Below, in pieces: positions 40,478 through 47,676 of a stretch of 47,676 bases of DNA (positions within the stretch are counted from its first letter, which is position 1; each line of letters opens with the position of its first letter). The position numbers were made by a program, and so were the translations under genes. Under the pieces are notes generated by a model. The model was not told the origin of the DNA and did not search any database. It saw only the letters and a list, made by a program, of their open reading frames with translations. Source of the DNA: an uncultured Lachnospiraceae bacterium (GTDB lineage Bacteria > Bacillota > Clostridia > Lachnospirales > Lachnospiraceae); assembly GCA_910583615.1 (NCBI GenBank), contig CAJTXP010000032.1, forward strand, positions 1 through 47,676, given 5' to 3'.

Positions 40478-41413
40478 ATGGAATTCAGACACTATTCAGT
40501 CATGCTTCAGGAAACAGTCGATGAACTTTGCGTCCGTCCGGGAGGAGTTTATGTGGACGGAACCCTGGGCGGCGGCGGACATGCGTATGAGGTATGCAAA
40601 AGACTGTCGGGAACCGGACATTTTTACGGAATTGATCAGGATGAAGCGGCAATCCGGGCAGCCGGTGAGAAACTGTCTGAGTTTGGCAGTCTTGTGACGG
40701 TTATCCGGAGCAATTACTGCCGGATGAAGGAAGAACTGAATGCTTCAGGCGTGGAGTACGTGGATGGAATTCTTCTGGATCTGGGTGTATCATCCTATCA
40801 GCTTGACGAAGCAGAAAGAGGTTTTACTTACAGAGAAAATGTTCCCCTTGACATGCGGATGGATCAGCGTCAGGAAAAGACGGCCAGGGATATTGTAAAT
40901 GGTTACAGTGAGATGGAACTTTACCGGATGATCCGCAACTATGGAGAAGATAAATTTGCAAAAAATATAGCAAAACATATTGTACAGGAGAGAAAAAAGA
41001 GATCGATTGAGACTACAGGAGAGCTGGTTGAAGTAATCAAAGCAGCCATACCGATGAAAATAAGAATGCAGAAAGGGCATCCTGCAAAACAGACCTTTCA
41101 GGCGATTCGGATTGAACTGAACCAGGAACTGGAAGTACTGGAGGATTCTCTGGATGAACTGATCGGACTTTTAAAGCCCGGGGGAAGGCTTTGCATCATA
41201 ACCTTCCATTCGCTGGAGGACCGGATTGTGAAAAATGCTTTTCGGAAAAATGAGAATCCATGCATCTGCCCAAATCATTTTCCGGTATGTGTATGCGGGA
41301 GGGTTTCGAAGGGACATGTTGTAACAAGAAAGCCAATGATTCCAACGGATGAGGAACTGAAGGAGAACAGTCGTTCCAAAAGCGCAAAACTGCGTGTTTT
41401 TGAACGTGCATGA
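40478..41413 (+). CDS. rsmH: 16S rRNA (cytosine-1402-N4)-methyltransferase RsmH
   Basis: RsmH (MraW) methylates C1402 of 16S rRNA in the P-site, using SAM. The 311 residues hold the SAM-binding GGVYVDGTLGGGGHAYEV, DGILLDLGVSSYQLDEAERGF, and the C-terminal CIITFHSLEDRIVKNAFR with KPMIPTDEEL. AGAGGAGGGG is the ribosome binding site. Second gene of the dcw operon. Confidence 0.96.
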   Translation: MEFRHYSVMLQETVDELCVRPGGVYVDGTLGGGGHAYEVCKRLSGTGHFYGIDQDEAAIRAAGEKLSEFGSLVTVIRSNYCRMKEELNASGVEYVDGILLDLGVSSYQLDEAERGFTYRENVPLDMRMDQRQEKTARDIVNGYSEMELYRMIRNYGEDKFAKNIAKHIVQERKKRSIETTGELVEVIKAAIPMKIRMQKGHPAKQTFQAIRIELNQELEVLEDSLDELIGLLKPGGRLCIITFHSLEDRIVKNAFRKNENPCICPNHFPVCVCGRVSKGHVVTRKPMIPTDEELKENSRSKSAKLRVFERA

Positions 41414-41440
41414 CTAGATGAGTGAAGGGAGTTGGTTCAC

Positions 41441-41929
41441 ATGGCCCTGGACAGGAGACACAGATATGTGGAGGGCAATACGGTAAGGAAGCTTCAGCCT
41501 TCCAGCCGTCCTGACAGAAGACAAAGGCCAAAACCGCAGGAAAGACGAAAGTCGTCTGCGGGAAAACGCATACAGTATGTTAACGTTTTCTATACCGTTT
41601 TTCTGGCGGCAGCGGCATGCATGGTATTGTGGTCCGGAGTGAATTATCTGCAGCTTCAGGCGGAACTCACAGGCAGGATAAAGAATATTGCCTCCCTTGA
41701 AATGCAGCTCGAAAGCCTGAGAAAAGAAAATGATGACAACTATACAAGGATTATGACATCCGTGGATCTGGATTATATTAAAGAAGTTGCCATCAATGAA
41801 CTGGGAATGGTGTATGCGAATGAAGATCAGGTGATTCTGTATGATGGCGGAACGAGAGATTACGTGAGACAGAACGGGGAAATTCCCAAAGAGGATACGA
41901 CCCTGATGGATCAGATCCGGGGGAAATAA
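41441..41929 (+). CDS. ftsL: FtsL-like division membrane protein
   Basis: 162 residues: basic cytoplasmic N-terminus (1-45), a single membrane helix (~46-68) and a short external coiled coil (~70-95, LQAELTGRIKNIASLEMQLESLRKEND), then a small tail with NELGMVYANEDQVI. Position after rsmH and before a PBP is that of FtsL in the dcw cluster; sequence alone would also fit a DivIC-like protein. ATG 41441 was preferred to the TTG at 41432 because GGGAG lies 9 nt upstream. Confidence 0.8.
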   Translation: MALDRRHRYVEGNTVRKLQPSSRPDRRQRPKPQERRKSSAGKRIQYVNVFYTVFLAAAACMVLWSGVNYLQLQAELTGRIKNIASLEMQLESLRKENDDNYTRIMTSVDLDYIKEVAINELGMVYANEDQVILYDGGTRDYVRQNGEIPKEDTTLMDQIRGK

Positions 41930-41949
41930 AGACTGGACAGAGGTGTGAA

Positions 41950-44127
41950 GTGGCAGGAAAGAGAAGACGGACACCAGGATCAAGAAAAAAACGTATTACT
42001 CTGAAGATGAAACGAAAACTGGCACTATTATTTACCATAATAGTGCTGATTTTAATTGGGATTTTTGGCTGGCTTGTATACATTATCAGAGTCAGCGGAG
42101 AACAGTATACACGAAAAGTACTTGCGCAGCAGGATACAAACAGCATTCTGCTTCCATACAGGCGGGGAGATATCTATGACCGTAATGGTACGATACTTGC
42201 AACCAGTGAGAAGGTATATAATATAATTCTGGATCCGGCAGTACTGCTGGAGAATCAGAGTGACCAGCCGGAGAAGGATTGTGTGGAGCCGACGCTTCAG
42301 GCGCTGGTGGATTATTTTGACCAGGACAGGGAAGAACTGAATGCGATTATGGCTGAGAAAAAGACAAGCCACTATGTGATTCTGGCAAGACAGCTTACGA
42401 AGGACGAGGTATCTGAATTTGAAGAGGCAATGAAGGAAGAGGGAAGCCGGATCGCAGGCGTCTGGCTGGAAGATTCCTATATTCGCCGTTATCCCTACGA
42501 TCATCTGGCATGTAATGTAATCGGATATACCGTTTCCGGAAATGTAGGACAGTATGGAATTGAACAGGAATATTCTGAGGTTCTGAACGGAGAAAACGGA
42601 AGAAGCTACAATTATCTGAACGAAGACCTGGAACAGGAGAAAACGGTCCGGGCAGCGACAGATGGGGACAGTGTGATGTCCACGATCGATATCACACTGC
42701 AGGGGATCGTGGAAAAAGCGATCGCTGATTTTCAGGAAAAGTATACCGATGCTTTTCGGGAAGGAGACGGGAGCTATACAGCGGCTGCAGTCATGATGGA
42801 TCCCAATACAGGCGAAGTTCTGGCGATGGCAAGCAACCGTAACTATGATCTGAATAATCCCTATGACGTGGTTGCAAACGGTCTGTTTACCGAGGAGGAA
42901 GCAGAAGGACTTTCCGAGGAGGAACGTCTGAATGCTCTGAATGAGCTGTGGAGAAATTTCTGTATCAGCGATACTTATGAGCCGGGGTCCACGGCAAAAC
43001 CGATCACGATTGCAGCGGCTCTGGAGGCAGGAGTTATTCATGACGGCGATACGTTTTTATGTGACGGCAGGCAGAATATTGCAGGCAAGGACATCTGGTG
43101 CTCCAATAAATATGGACATAAGGTGATTACTCTGGAAGGATCGCTTATGTTTTCCTGTAATGATGCGCTGATGCAGATTGCGTCAAAGCTTGGGGAAAGC
43201 AGTTTTTCCAGGTACCAGAATATGTTTAATCTGGGTCTTCGGACGAACATTGACCTGCCGGGAGAAGCGCGGACAGATACATTGATCTATTATACGCAGG
43301 AAAATGCGCCCAATGAGAGGCTGGTTATGCGTACGACAGACCTGGCAACCAACTCTTTCGGGCAGAATTTCAATGTGACGATGATTCAGATGGTCTCTGC
43401 ATTTTCCGCATGTATTAACGGAGGTTACTATTATCAGCCTCATGTGGTGAAAAAAGTGCTGGACAGCGGAGGAGGAACTGTCAGAACGGTAGAACCGGTT
43501 CTTTTAAGAACGCCGATTTCCTCCAAAACATCTTCTTTGATACGGAAATATCTGTATAATACCATGTATGGTCCGGAAGATGCCAATGGAAACCATGCAA
43601 CCGGACGGGCAGCCAGAGTTGCAGGATATGCCATGGGAGGCAAAACGGGGACTGCCGAAATGATTCCAAGGGATAAGACCAATTATCTGGTATCTTTTAT
43701 TGGATTTGCTCCGGCGGATCATCCGGAAGTGGTATTGTATGTGGTGGTAGACAGACCGAATGCGCAGAAACAGTCCAGCAGTTCTTTTGCTATGGAAATC
43801 TGGAAAAATATTATGAAAGAAGCGCTTCCGTATCTGAATATCTATCCGACAGAAGAGGTTCCGGCAGATATGCAGGAGGAGGTTGCAGCAGAACAGGCAG
43901 AAGAGACGGAGGAGGAATCACCTGAGGAAGAACCGGAAGAGGAGACGGCGGAAGAAGGAACGCTGGTGGATCCACAGACGGGAGAGACAGTGCAGATGCC
44001 GGATCCGCAGACCATTGATCCGAATGACGATTCGGTTATGGGAGATGCCCCGGTCAATGATAATCTGGTGGATGTAAAACCGGCAGATGCGATCTCAGAT
44101 GAGGAAGACAACAATCCAACAGAATAA
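41950..44127 (+). CDS. Class B penicillin-binding protein, SpoVD/FtsI-like
   Basis: 725 residues: N-terminal membrane helix (~25-45), PBP dimerisation-type domain (RRGDIYDRNGTILATS...), transpeptidase domain with S347-T-A-K350, S402-C-N404 and K565-T-G567. It makes cross-links during division or spore septum formation (FtsI/SpoVD role; position supports this). The last ~90 residues are a Glu/Pro-rich acidic tail instead of the PASTA domains of many Firmicute PBP2X/SpoVD proteins. GTG start after AGAGGTG. Followed by a strong hairpin before the next PBP. Confidence 0.93.
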   Translation: MAGKRRRTPGSRKKRITLKMKRKLALLFTIIVLILIGIFGWLVYIIRVSGEQYTRKVLAQQDTNSILLPYRRGDIYDRNGTILATSEKVYNIILDPAVLLENQSDQPEKDCVEPTLQALVDYFDQDREELNAIMAEKKTSHYVILARQLTKDEVSEFEEAMKEEGSRIAGVWLEDSYIRRYPYDHLACNVIGYTVSGNVGQYGIEQEYSEVLNGENGRSYNYLNEDLEQEKTVRAATDGDSVMSTIDITLQGIVEKAIADFQEKYTDAFREGDGSYTAAAVMMDPNTGEVLAMASNRNYDLNNPYDVVANGLFTEEEAEGLSEEERLNALNELWRNFCISDTYEPGSTAKPITIAAALEAGVIHDGDTFLCDGRQNIAGKDIWCSNKYGHKVITLEGSLMFSCNDALMQIASKLGESSFSRYQNMFNLGLRTNIDLPGEARTDTLIYYTQENAPNERLVMRTTDLATNSFGQNFNVTMIQMVSAFSACINGGYYYQPHVVKKVLDSGGGTVRTVEPVLLRTPISSKTSSLIRKYLYNTMYGPEDANGNHATGRAARVAGYAMGGKTGTAEMIPRDKTNYLVSFIGFAPADHPEVVLYVVVDRPNAQKQSSSSFAMEIWKNIMKEALPYLNIYPTEEVPADMQEEVAAEQAEETEEESPEEEPEEETAEEGTLVDPQTGETVQMPDPQTIDPNDDSVMGDAPVNDNLVDVKPADAISDEEDNNPTE

Positions 44128-44134
44128 GACAGGA

Positions 44135-44181
44135 AAATACCTCATAAGATAGGGATAAAGATTCTTATGAGGTATTTTTTT
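44135..44181 (+). terminator. Perfect 15-bp hairpin that also covers the next gene's ribosome binding site
   Basis: AAATACCTCATAAGA (44135-44149) is exactly complementary to TCTTATGAGGTATTT (44163-44177), 13-nt loop, then a T-run, so it looks like a rho-independent terminator. Its right arm contains GAGG (44169-44172), placed 7 nt before the TTG start of the next PBP (44180). In transcripts that read through, this site would be paired, so expression of the second PBP should be limited twice. Confidence 0.85.
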
Positions 44182-45934
44182 GCACTGTAAGACATTTCAT
44201 AAAAAAAAGATTGTCATTGTATTTACGGCCTGTCTGCTGATGATGTCTGTTCTTGGGGGACGTCTGGTTTATCTGATGATATTTGAATCTGAATATTATC
44301 AGGAACTTGCCAGGGATCTGCATGAGCGGGAGAGAAGCATTAAAGCGGCAAGAGGAAGGATCATCGACCGGACCGGAACGGTTCTGGCAGATAACCGGAC
44401 CGTCTGCACCATATCCGTGATACACAGCCAGATCAAGGATCCGGAGGCAGTCATTGAGATGCTCTGTAAAGAGCTGGATATGCCAAGAGAGACGGTGCAG
44501 AAGAGGGTGGAGAAAGTCAGCTCCATTGAGCGGATCAAGTCCAATGTGGATAAAGAGGTGGGAGACGCAATTCGTGCTTATCAATATGAAGGAGTGAAAG
44601 TGGATGAAGATTTCAAAAGATATTATCCTTTTGATGAACTTGCATCAAAAGTACTGGGATTTACAGGCGGCGATAATCAGGGAATCATCGGGCTGGAAGT
44701 AAAATATGACGAATATCTGGAAGGGATTCCTGGAACGATACTGACGTTGACGGATGCCAGAGGAGTTGAGATAGAAAACGCAAAGGAAGAAAGGGTGGAA
44801 TCCGTACCGGGCAATGACCTGGTGGTAAGCCTGGATTATAATATTCAGTCCTACGCGCAGCAGGAGGCGCTGAAAGTGATGGAAGCGAAGCAGGCGGATT
44901 ATGTCTCTGTTTTGATTATGAACCCGCAGAACGGAGAGATTTACGCCTGTGTCAATGTGCCGGAATTTAATCTGAATGATCCTTTTACCCTGAATACCGG
45001 AGAAAGCATGGATGGAATGTCAGAGCAGCAGAAACAGGATGCGCTGAACCAGATGTGGAGAAACCAGTGTGTGAATGACACGTATGAGCCGGGATCCACG
45101 TTTAAAGTATTTACTTCTTCTGCTGCGCTGATGTCAGGAACCTCTACCATTCAGGATCAGTTTTCCTGCCCGGGATTTAAGATCGTGGAGGACAGAAGAA
45201 TCCGCTGTCATAAAGCAGGAGGACATGGGGGACAGGATTTTACACATGCAATTATGAATTCCTGTAATCCTGCTCTTATGACCATGGGGCTCCGGATGGG
45301 ACCGGAGATGTTCTATCAGTATTTTACTGATTATCATCTGCTGGAAAAGACGGGGATCGATATTCCCGGGGAGGCAGGCACCATTATGCACAGTCTGGAA
45401 AATATCGGCGAGGTGGAACTTGCAACCATGACCTTTGGACAGTCTTTTCAGATTACGCCGGTGCAGCTTGCAACCATGGTCAGCTCTGTTATCAACGGCG
45501 GAAATCGGGTAACGCCTCATTTTGGAGTTGAGATTCAGGACCGGGATGGAAATGTGCTGAAAAAATTTTCCTATGAAATAAAAGAGGGAGTTGTCAGTGA
45601 AGAAATATCGGAACAGATGAGGGGAATACTGGAAAAAGTGGTATCTGAAGGGGGCGGAAACAAAGCGTATATAGAAGGATATCGGATCGGAGGAAAGACA
45701 GCGACTTCTCAGACGCTTCCAAGAAGCGCACATAAATATATCTCTTCTTTTGTGGGATTTGTACCGGCGGATGATCCGCAGGTACTTGCACTCTGCATTG
45801 TCCATAATCCGCAGGGAATCTATTATGGAGGCACGGTCTGTGCGCCTGTGGTAAAAAATATCTTTGAAAATATCCTGCCTTATCTGGGTATCGAGAAAGA
45901 AGTGACCATGGAAGAGACTCCGGAAAATAATTAA
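44180..45934 (+). CDS. Second class B penicillin-binding protein with KTA motif
   Basis: 584 residues, no ATG in a suitable place; TTG 44180 with GAGG at 7 nt is preferred. One membrane helix (~11-34), a dimer-type domain with RGRIIDRTGTVLADNRT, and a transpeptidase domain with S306-T-F-K309 and S361-C-N363. The third motif is K506-T-A508 instead of KTG; KTG Gly is usually conserved, so substrate or beta-lactam handling may differ. The stretch to it and the rest of the domain look intact (FVGFVPADDPQVLALCIV), so the gene is probably functional. Tandem PBPs at this place are found in several Clostridia. Confidence 0.9.
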   Translation: MHCKTFHKKKIVIVFTACLLMMSVLGGRLVYLMIFESEYYQELARDLHERERSIKAARGRIIDRTGTVLADNRTVCTISVIHSQIKDPEAVIEMLCKELDMPRETVQKRVEKVSSIERIKSNVDKEVGDAIRAYQYEGVKVDEDFKRYYPFDELASKVLGFTGGDNQGIIGLEVKYDEYLEGIPGTILTLTDARGVEIENAKEERVESVPGNDLVVSLDYNIQSYAQQEALKVMEAKQADYVSVLIMNPQNGEIYACVNVPEFNLNDPFTLNTGESMDGMSEQQKQDALNQMWRNQCVNDTYEPGSTFKVFTSSAALMSGTSTIQDQFSCPGFKIVEDRRIRCHKAGGHGGQDFTHAIMNSCNPALMTMGLRMGPEMFYQYFTDYHLLEKTGIDIPGEAGTIMHSLENIGEVELATMTFGQSFQITPVQLATMVSSVINGGNRVTPHFGVEIQDRDGNVLKKFSYEIKEGVVSEEISEQMRGILEKVVSEGGGNKAYIEGYRIGGKTATSQTLPRSAHKYISSFVGFVPADDPQVLALCIVHNPQGIYYGGTVCAPVVKNIFENILPYLGIEKEVTMEETPENN

Positions 45935-45952
45935 AAGCAGCGTCATTGTTTC

Positions 45953-45982
45953 TGTAACCTTTCGCTTTTCTGCACCGTCTAA
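45953..45982 (+). promoter_or_regulatory. ECF-type promoter for the sigma factor gene, with nearby palindromes
   Basis: TGTAACCTTT (45953-45962) and CGTCTAA (45976-45982) with 17 nt between AAC and CGTC resemble a group ECF -35/-10 pair rather than sigma-A. This suggests autoregulation by the sigma factor below. AACAAATTTGTT (45992-46003) and TTTGGCGCCAAA (46017-46028) are perfect palindromes in the leader and could be protein-binding sites. Confidence 0.65.
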
Positions 45983-46047
45983 TATATGTAAAACAAATTT
46001 GTTGAAACCCGGAGAATTTGGCGCCAAAATCCATGTGAAAGGCAGAC

Positions 46048-46536
46048 ATGATGAACAGGGAAGAGTTTACAGCAGAGGTATTGAAGGTAGAGAAAAGCCT
46101 GTACCATATTGCAAAATCCATTCTGGACAATGATGAAGACTGTGCGGATGCCATGCAGAATGCCATTCTTCTGGCATACCAGAAGCTTCATACATTAAAA
46201 CAGGATACATTTTTCAGAACATGGATCACGAGAATCCTGATTAATGAATCCTGCCAGATCATTCGCAGGCGAAAGAACCATATGTCCTATGAAGACTATA
46301 TGGATGACCGTGAAACAGAAGACAGGAGCAGGTATTCAGAACTGTATCTGGCAGTTCTGGAGCTTCCGGAAAATTATCGGATTCCGTTTGTCCTTCATTA
46401 TGTGGAGGGGTATTCGGTAAAAGAGATCGGAAGCATTCTGAAATTGTCAGAAAGCGCAGTAAAGGTCAGACTTCACCGTGCAAGAAATCTGATGAAAGAA
46501 AGGCTGAAAGGGGAATATGGCTATGAAACATGTTAA
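46048..46536 (+). CDS. ECF-type RNA polymerase sigma factor
   Basis: 162 residues. Region 2 is at ~15-75 (LDNDEDCADAMQNAILLAYQKLHTLKQDTFFRTWITRILIN) and region 4 at ~105-155 (LELPENYRIPFVLHYVEGYSVKEIGSILKLSESAVKVRLHRARNLMKERL), with no region 1 or 3, as in ECF sigma factors. AAAGG upstream; ATG 46051 is an alternative start. The gene overlaps the DUF4179 gene by 14 nt, so the two are coupled as a sigma/anti-sigma pair would be. Signal unknown. Confidence 0.92.
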   Translation: MMNREEFTAEVLKVEKSLYHIAKSILDNDEDCADAMQNAILLAYQKLHTLKQDTFFRTWITRILINESCQIIRRRKNHMSYEDYMDDRETEDRSRYSELYLAVLELPENYRIPFVLHYVEGYSVKEIGSILKLSESAVKVRLHRARNLMKERLKGEYGYETC

Positions 46537-47545
46537 CTGGAACCAGGAATACCCGGAAGTGCCTGAAGCGGTACACCGTTCTGTACTCGATGCCCTGTCC
46601 TCACTTGATGAACAGGAGGAAAAAATGAAAAAAACACCGAAAAAAAGGATGATTTTACTGGCGGCGGCGCTTGTGGCGCTGGTGGGAATGACGGCTGCTG
46701 CTACAGGCGTCTTTGAGTGGAATGAAAGAGCAGGAGAAGTTTTTGAGGCGGATGAGGAAACGCGAAATGAACTTTCCATAAACCAGATGGCCGAAGACAT
46801 ATCCCAGACAGTCACGGATCAGGGACTGACGATTACGGCAGTTCAGACGATCCAGGACAAAAACCGGTTCTATGCACTTTTCGAAGTGACAGCAGAAAAT
46901 CCGGATATGCAGATCACATCCGATTGCTCGCTGGATTATACGCTGGACTTTGGAGGGGGTGAAGATCCCTTTTGTGCAAGAGGATGGGGATTTGTATCCG
47001 AATTTGATCAGGCAGTATCCAATACCCGGTATTTCGAGATCAGAGGAACCAAGATGGAAGAATCCAATGTGGATCTGGTCATGAACCTGCATTTCACGGG
47101 ACTTCGAGGGGAGCCTGAGGTAAAGGCTGGAGAAGGAGAGCTGCTTATCTCCGGAAGCTGGGATTTTTCCCTGAATCTTCGTACCTCCGATATGATCTCT
47201 CATGAGGTGGAAAAAACGTATGAACTGGACGGTTATGACATATACATAGGAACTGTGGCGCTTTCGCCGCTTTCCATGACCATCGTTTATGACGGAACGG
47301 ATGTCCGCACCATGGAAGCAGGAAAGGAAATACGCCTGGATCAACTGGATGAACTGACAGAACTGTATCCTACCGGCGTGCGCTATGAAGATGGAACCGT
47401 TGTGGATGAAGGACTTATGCTCCCTTTGACTGCGGGATTCAGGGACGGAGAGAAAACTTATGAACTTTTGCTTCCATTTGATAAAGTCGTAAATCCTGAA
47501 CGAATCACGGCGCTGCTTATAGGAGATACAGTGGTCGAACTGTAA
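46523..47545 (+). CDS. DUF4179 membrane protein, probable anti-sigma partner
   Basis: 340 residues from ATG 46523 (46517 also possible; AAGGGG spacing favours 46523). A short cytoplasmic N-terminus (~1-41), one membrane helix (~43-61, MILLAAALVALVGMTAAATGVF) and an outside domain with NELSINQMAEDISQTVTDQGLTITAVQTIQDKNRFYALFEV, the DUF4179 pattern. Such genes regularly follow ECF sigma genes in Lachnospiraceae and are presumed to hold the sigma factor at the membrane; the N-terminus is shorter than a classical anti-sigma domain, so the mechanism is uncertain. Confidence 0.85.
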   Translation: MKHVNWNQEYPEVPEAVHRSVLDALSSLDEQEEKMKKTPKKRMILLAAALVALVGMTAAATGVFEWNERAGEVFEADEETRNELSINQMAEDISQTVTDQGLTITAVQTIQDKNRFYALFEVTAENPDMQITSDCSLDYTLDFGGGEDPFCARGWGFVSEFDQAVSNTRYFEIRGTKMEESNVDLVMNLHFTGLRGEPEVKAGEGELLISGSWDFSLNLRTSDMISHEVEKTYELDGYDIYIGTVALSPLSMTIVYDGTDVRTMEAGKEIRLDQLDELTELYPTGVRYEDGTVVDEGLMLPLTAGFRDGEKTYELLLPFDKVVNPERITALLIGDTVVEL

Positions 47546-47565
47546 AAGAATTTCTTAAGGAAGAG

Positions 47566-47615
47566 ACGGCGGGAGCTGTTGCAGAAGTTCAGCGGTTATC
47601 CTGCCGTTCTTTTTC
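47566..47615 (+). terminator. Terminator of the sigma/DUF4179 operon
   Basis: ACGGCGGGA (47566-47574) pairs with TCCTGCCGT (47599-47607, one GU), followed by TCTTTTT. The loop side includes gagctgttgcag, a half of the TGC family arm, so it may derive from that repeat. Confidence 0.75.
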
Positions 47616-47631
47616 AGCCATAGTTACTTTT

Positions 47632-47676
47632 CACGGGGTGGGGGGTCTGCGCTCTGGATCTCTGTGCTCTGCGCTC
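47632..47676. repeat. Partial copy (left end) of palindromic repeat PR, cut by the window edge
   Basis: cacggggtgg (47632) to cgctc (47676) follows the left arm of the complete element (29221-29262), with an extra three G and several substitutions. The rest of this copy lies beyond the window. Confidence 0.8.

Overview
The window looks like chromosomal DNA of a spore-forming, anaerobic Clostridia, most likely a Lachnospiraceae member (Blautia/Mediterraneibacter-like; the genus is a guess). The reasons are the six-gene Rnf cluster in the order CDGEAB, the sporulation-type gene gerW (ytfJ) with its DUF2953 partner, a cmk-ispH-S1 block, two FtsW/PBP-type wall modules, C+ type ribosomal protein L28, and strong AGGAGG-type ribosome binding sites with many GTG/TTG starts. 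Almost every gene is on the + strand; the exceptions are one chemoreceptor and one 48-residue membrane protein too short for ordinary gene finders.

Layout. 1-212: half of a palindromic repeat, then a sigma-A promoter. 213-6172: recD2, an HI0933-type flavoprotein, cmk, ispH and an S1-domain protein, tightly packed. 6293-11267: rnfCDGEAB, a ferredoxin:NAD+ oxidoreductase and ion pump; RnfE carries an extra Cys-rich tail. 11378-13057 (-): a methyl-accepting chemoreceptor. 13352-17045: DUF554 membrane protein, sce7726-type nuclease-like protein, ferritin-like diiron protein, AEC permease, an unrecognised 139-aa protein and a NusG-II membrane protein. 17092-19265: ruvA, ruvB, zapA. 19486-24497: a U32/RlhA-like protein, an FtsW/RodA protein and its partner PBP. 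24607-29409: an ABC transporter (XRE-HTH/FtsX fusion permease, ATPase, large FtsX permease) bracketed by two different long palindromes. 29533-31098: a lipoprotein and a Nudix hydrolase. 31210-34946: a small conserved protein, DUF2953, gerW, then an RNA ligase and an HD-Pnk-type end-healing enzyme (a likely complete RNA repair pair). 35074-39811: rpmB, a divergent 48-aa membrane protein, Asp23/YloU, DAK2/YloV, recG. 39923-45934: mraZ promoter and operator, mraZ, rsmH, ftsL-like and two tandem class B PBPs, after which the usual mraY/murD genes are missing. 46048-47545: an ECF sigma factor with an apparently self-recognised promoter and a DUF4179 membrane protein. 47632-47676: the left end of another copy of the palindromic repeat.

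The most interesting items are: (i) the RNA ligase/HD-Pnk pair translationally coupled to gerW; (ii) the transporter whose permease carries its own N-terminal XRE DNA-binding domain; (iii) a ~190-bp, almost fully palindromic repeat present (complete or cut by the window edge) at the start, middle and end, plus a second hairpin family built on a TGCAAAAC motif, with one copy that appears to combine both families; (iv) a 15-bp terminator-like hairpin that buries the ribosome binding site of the second PBP, which has a KTA instead of a KTG motif; and (v) the uncharacterised sce7726/ferritin-like/AEC gene string. No tRNA, rRNA, CRISPR array, transposase or phage gene was seen. Domain names come from recognising motifs by eye; no database search was run.
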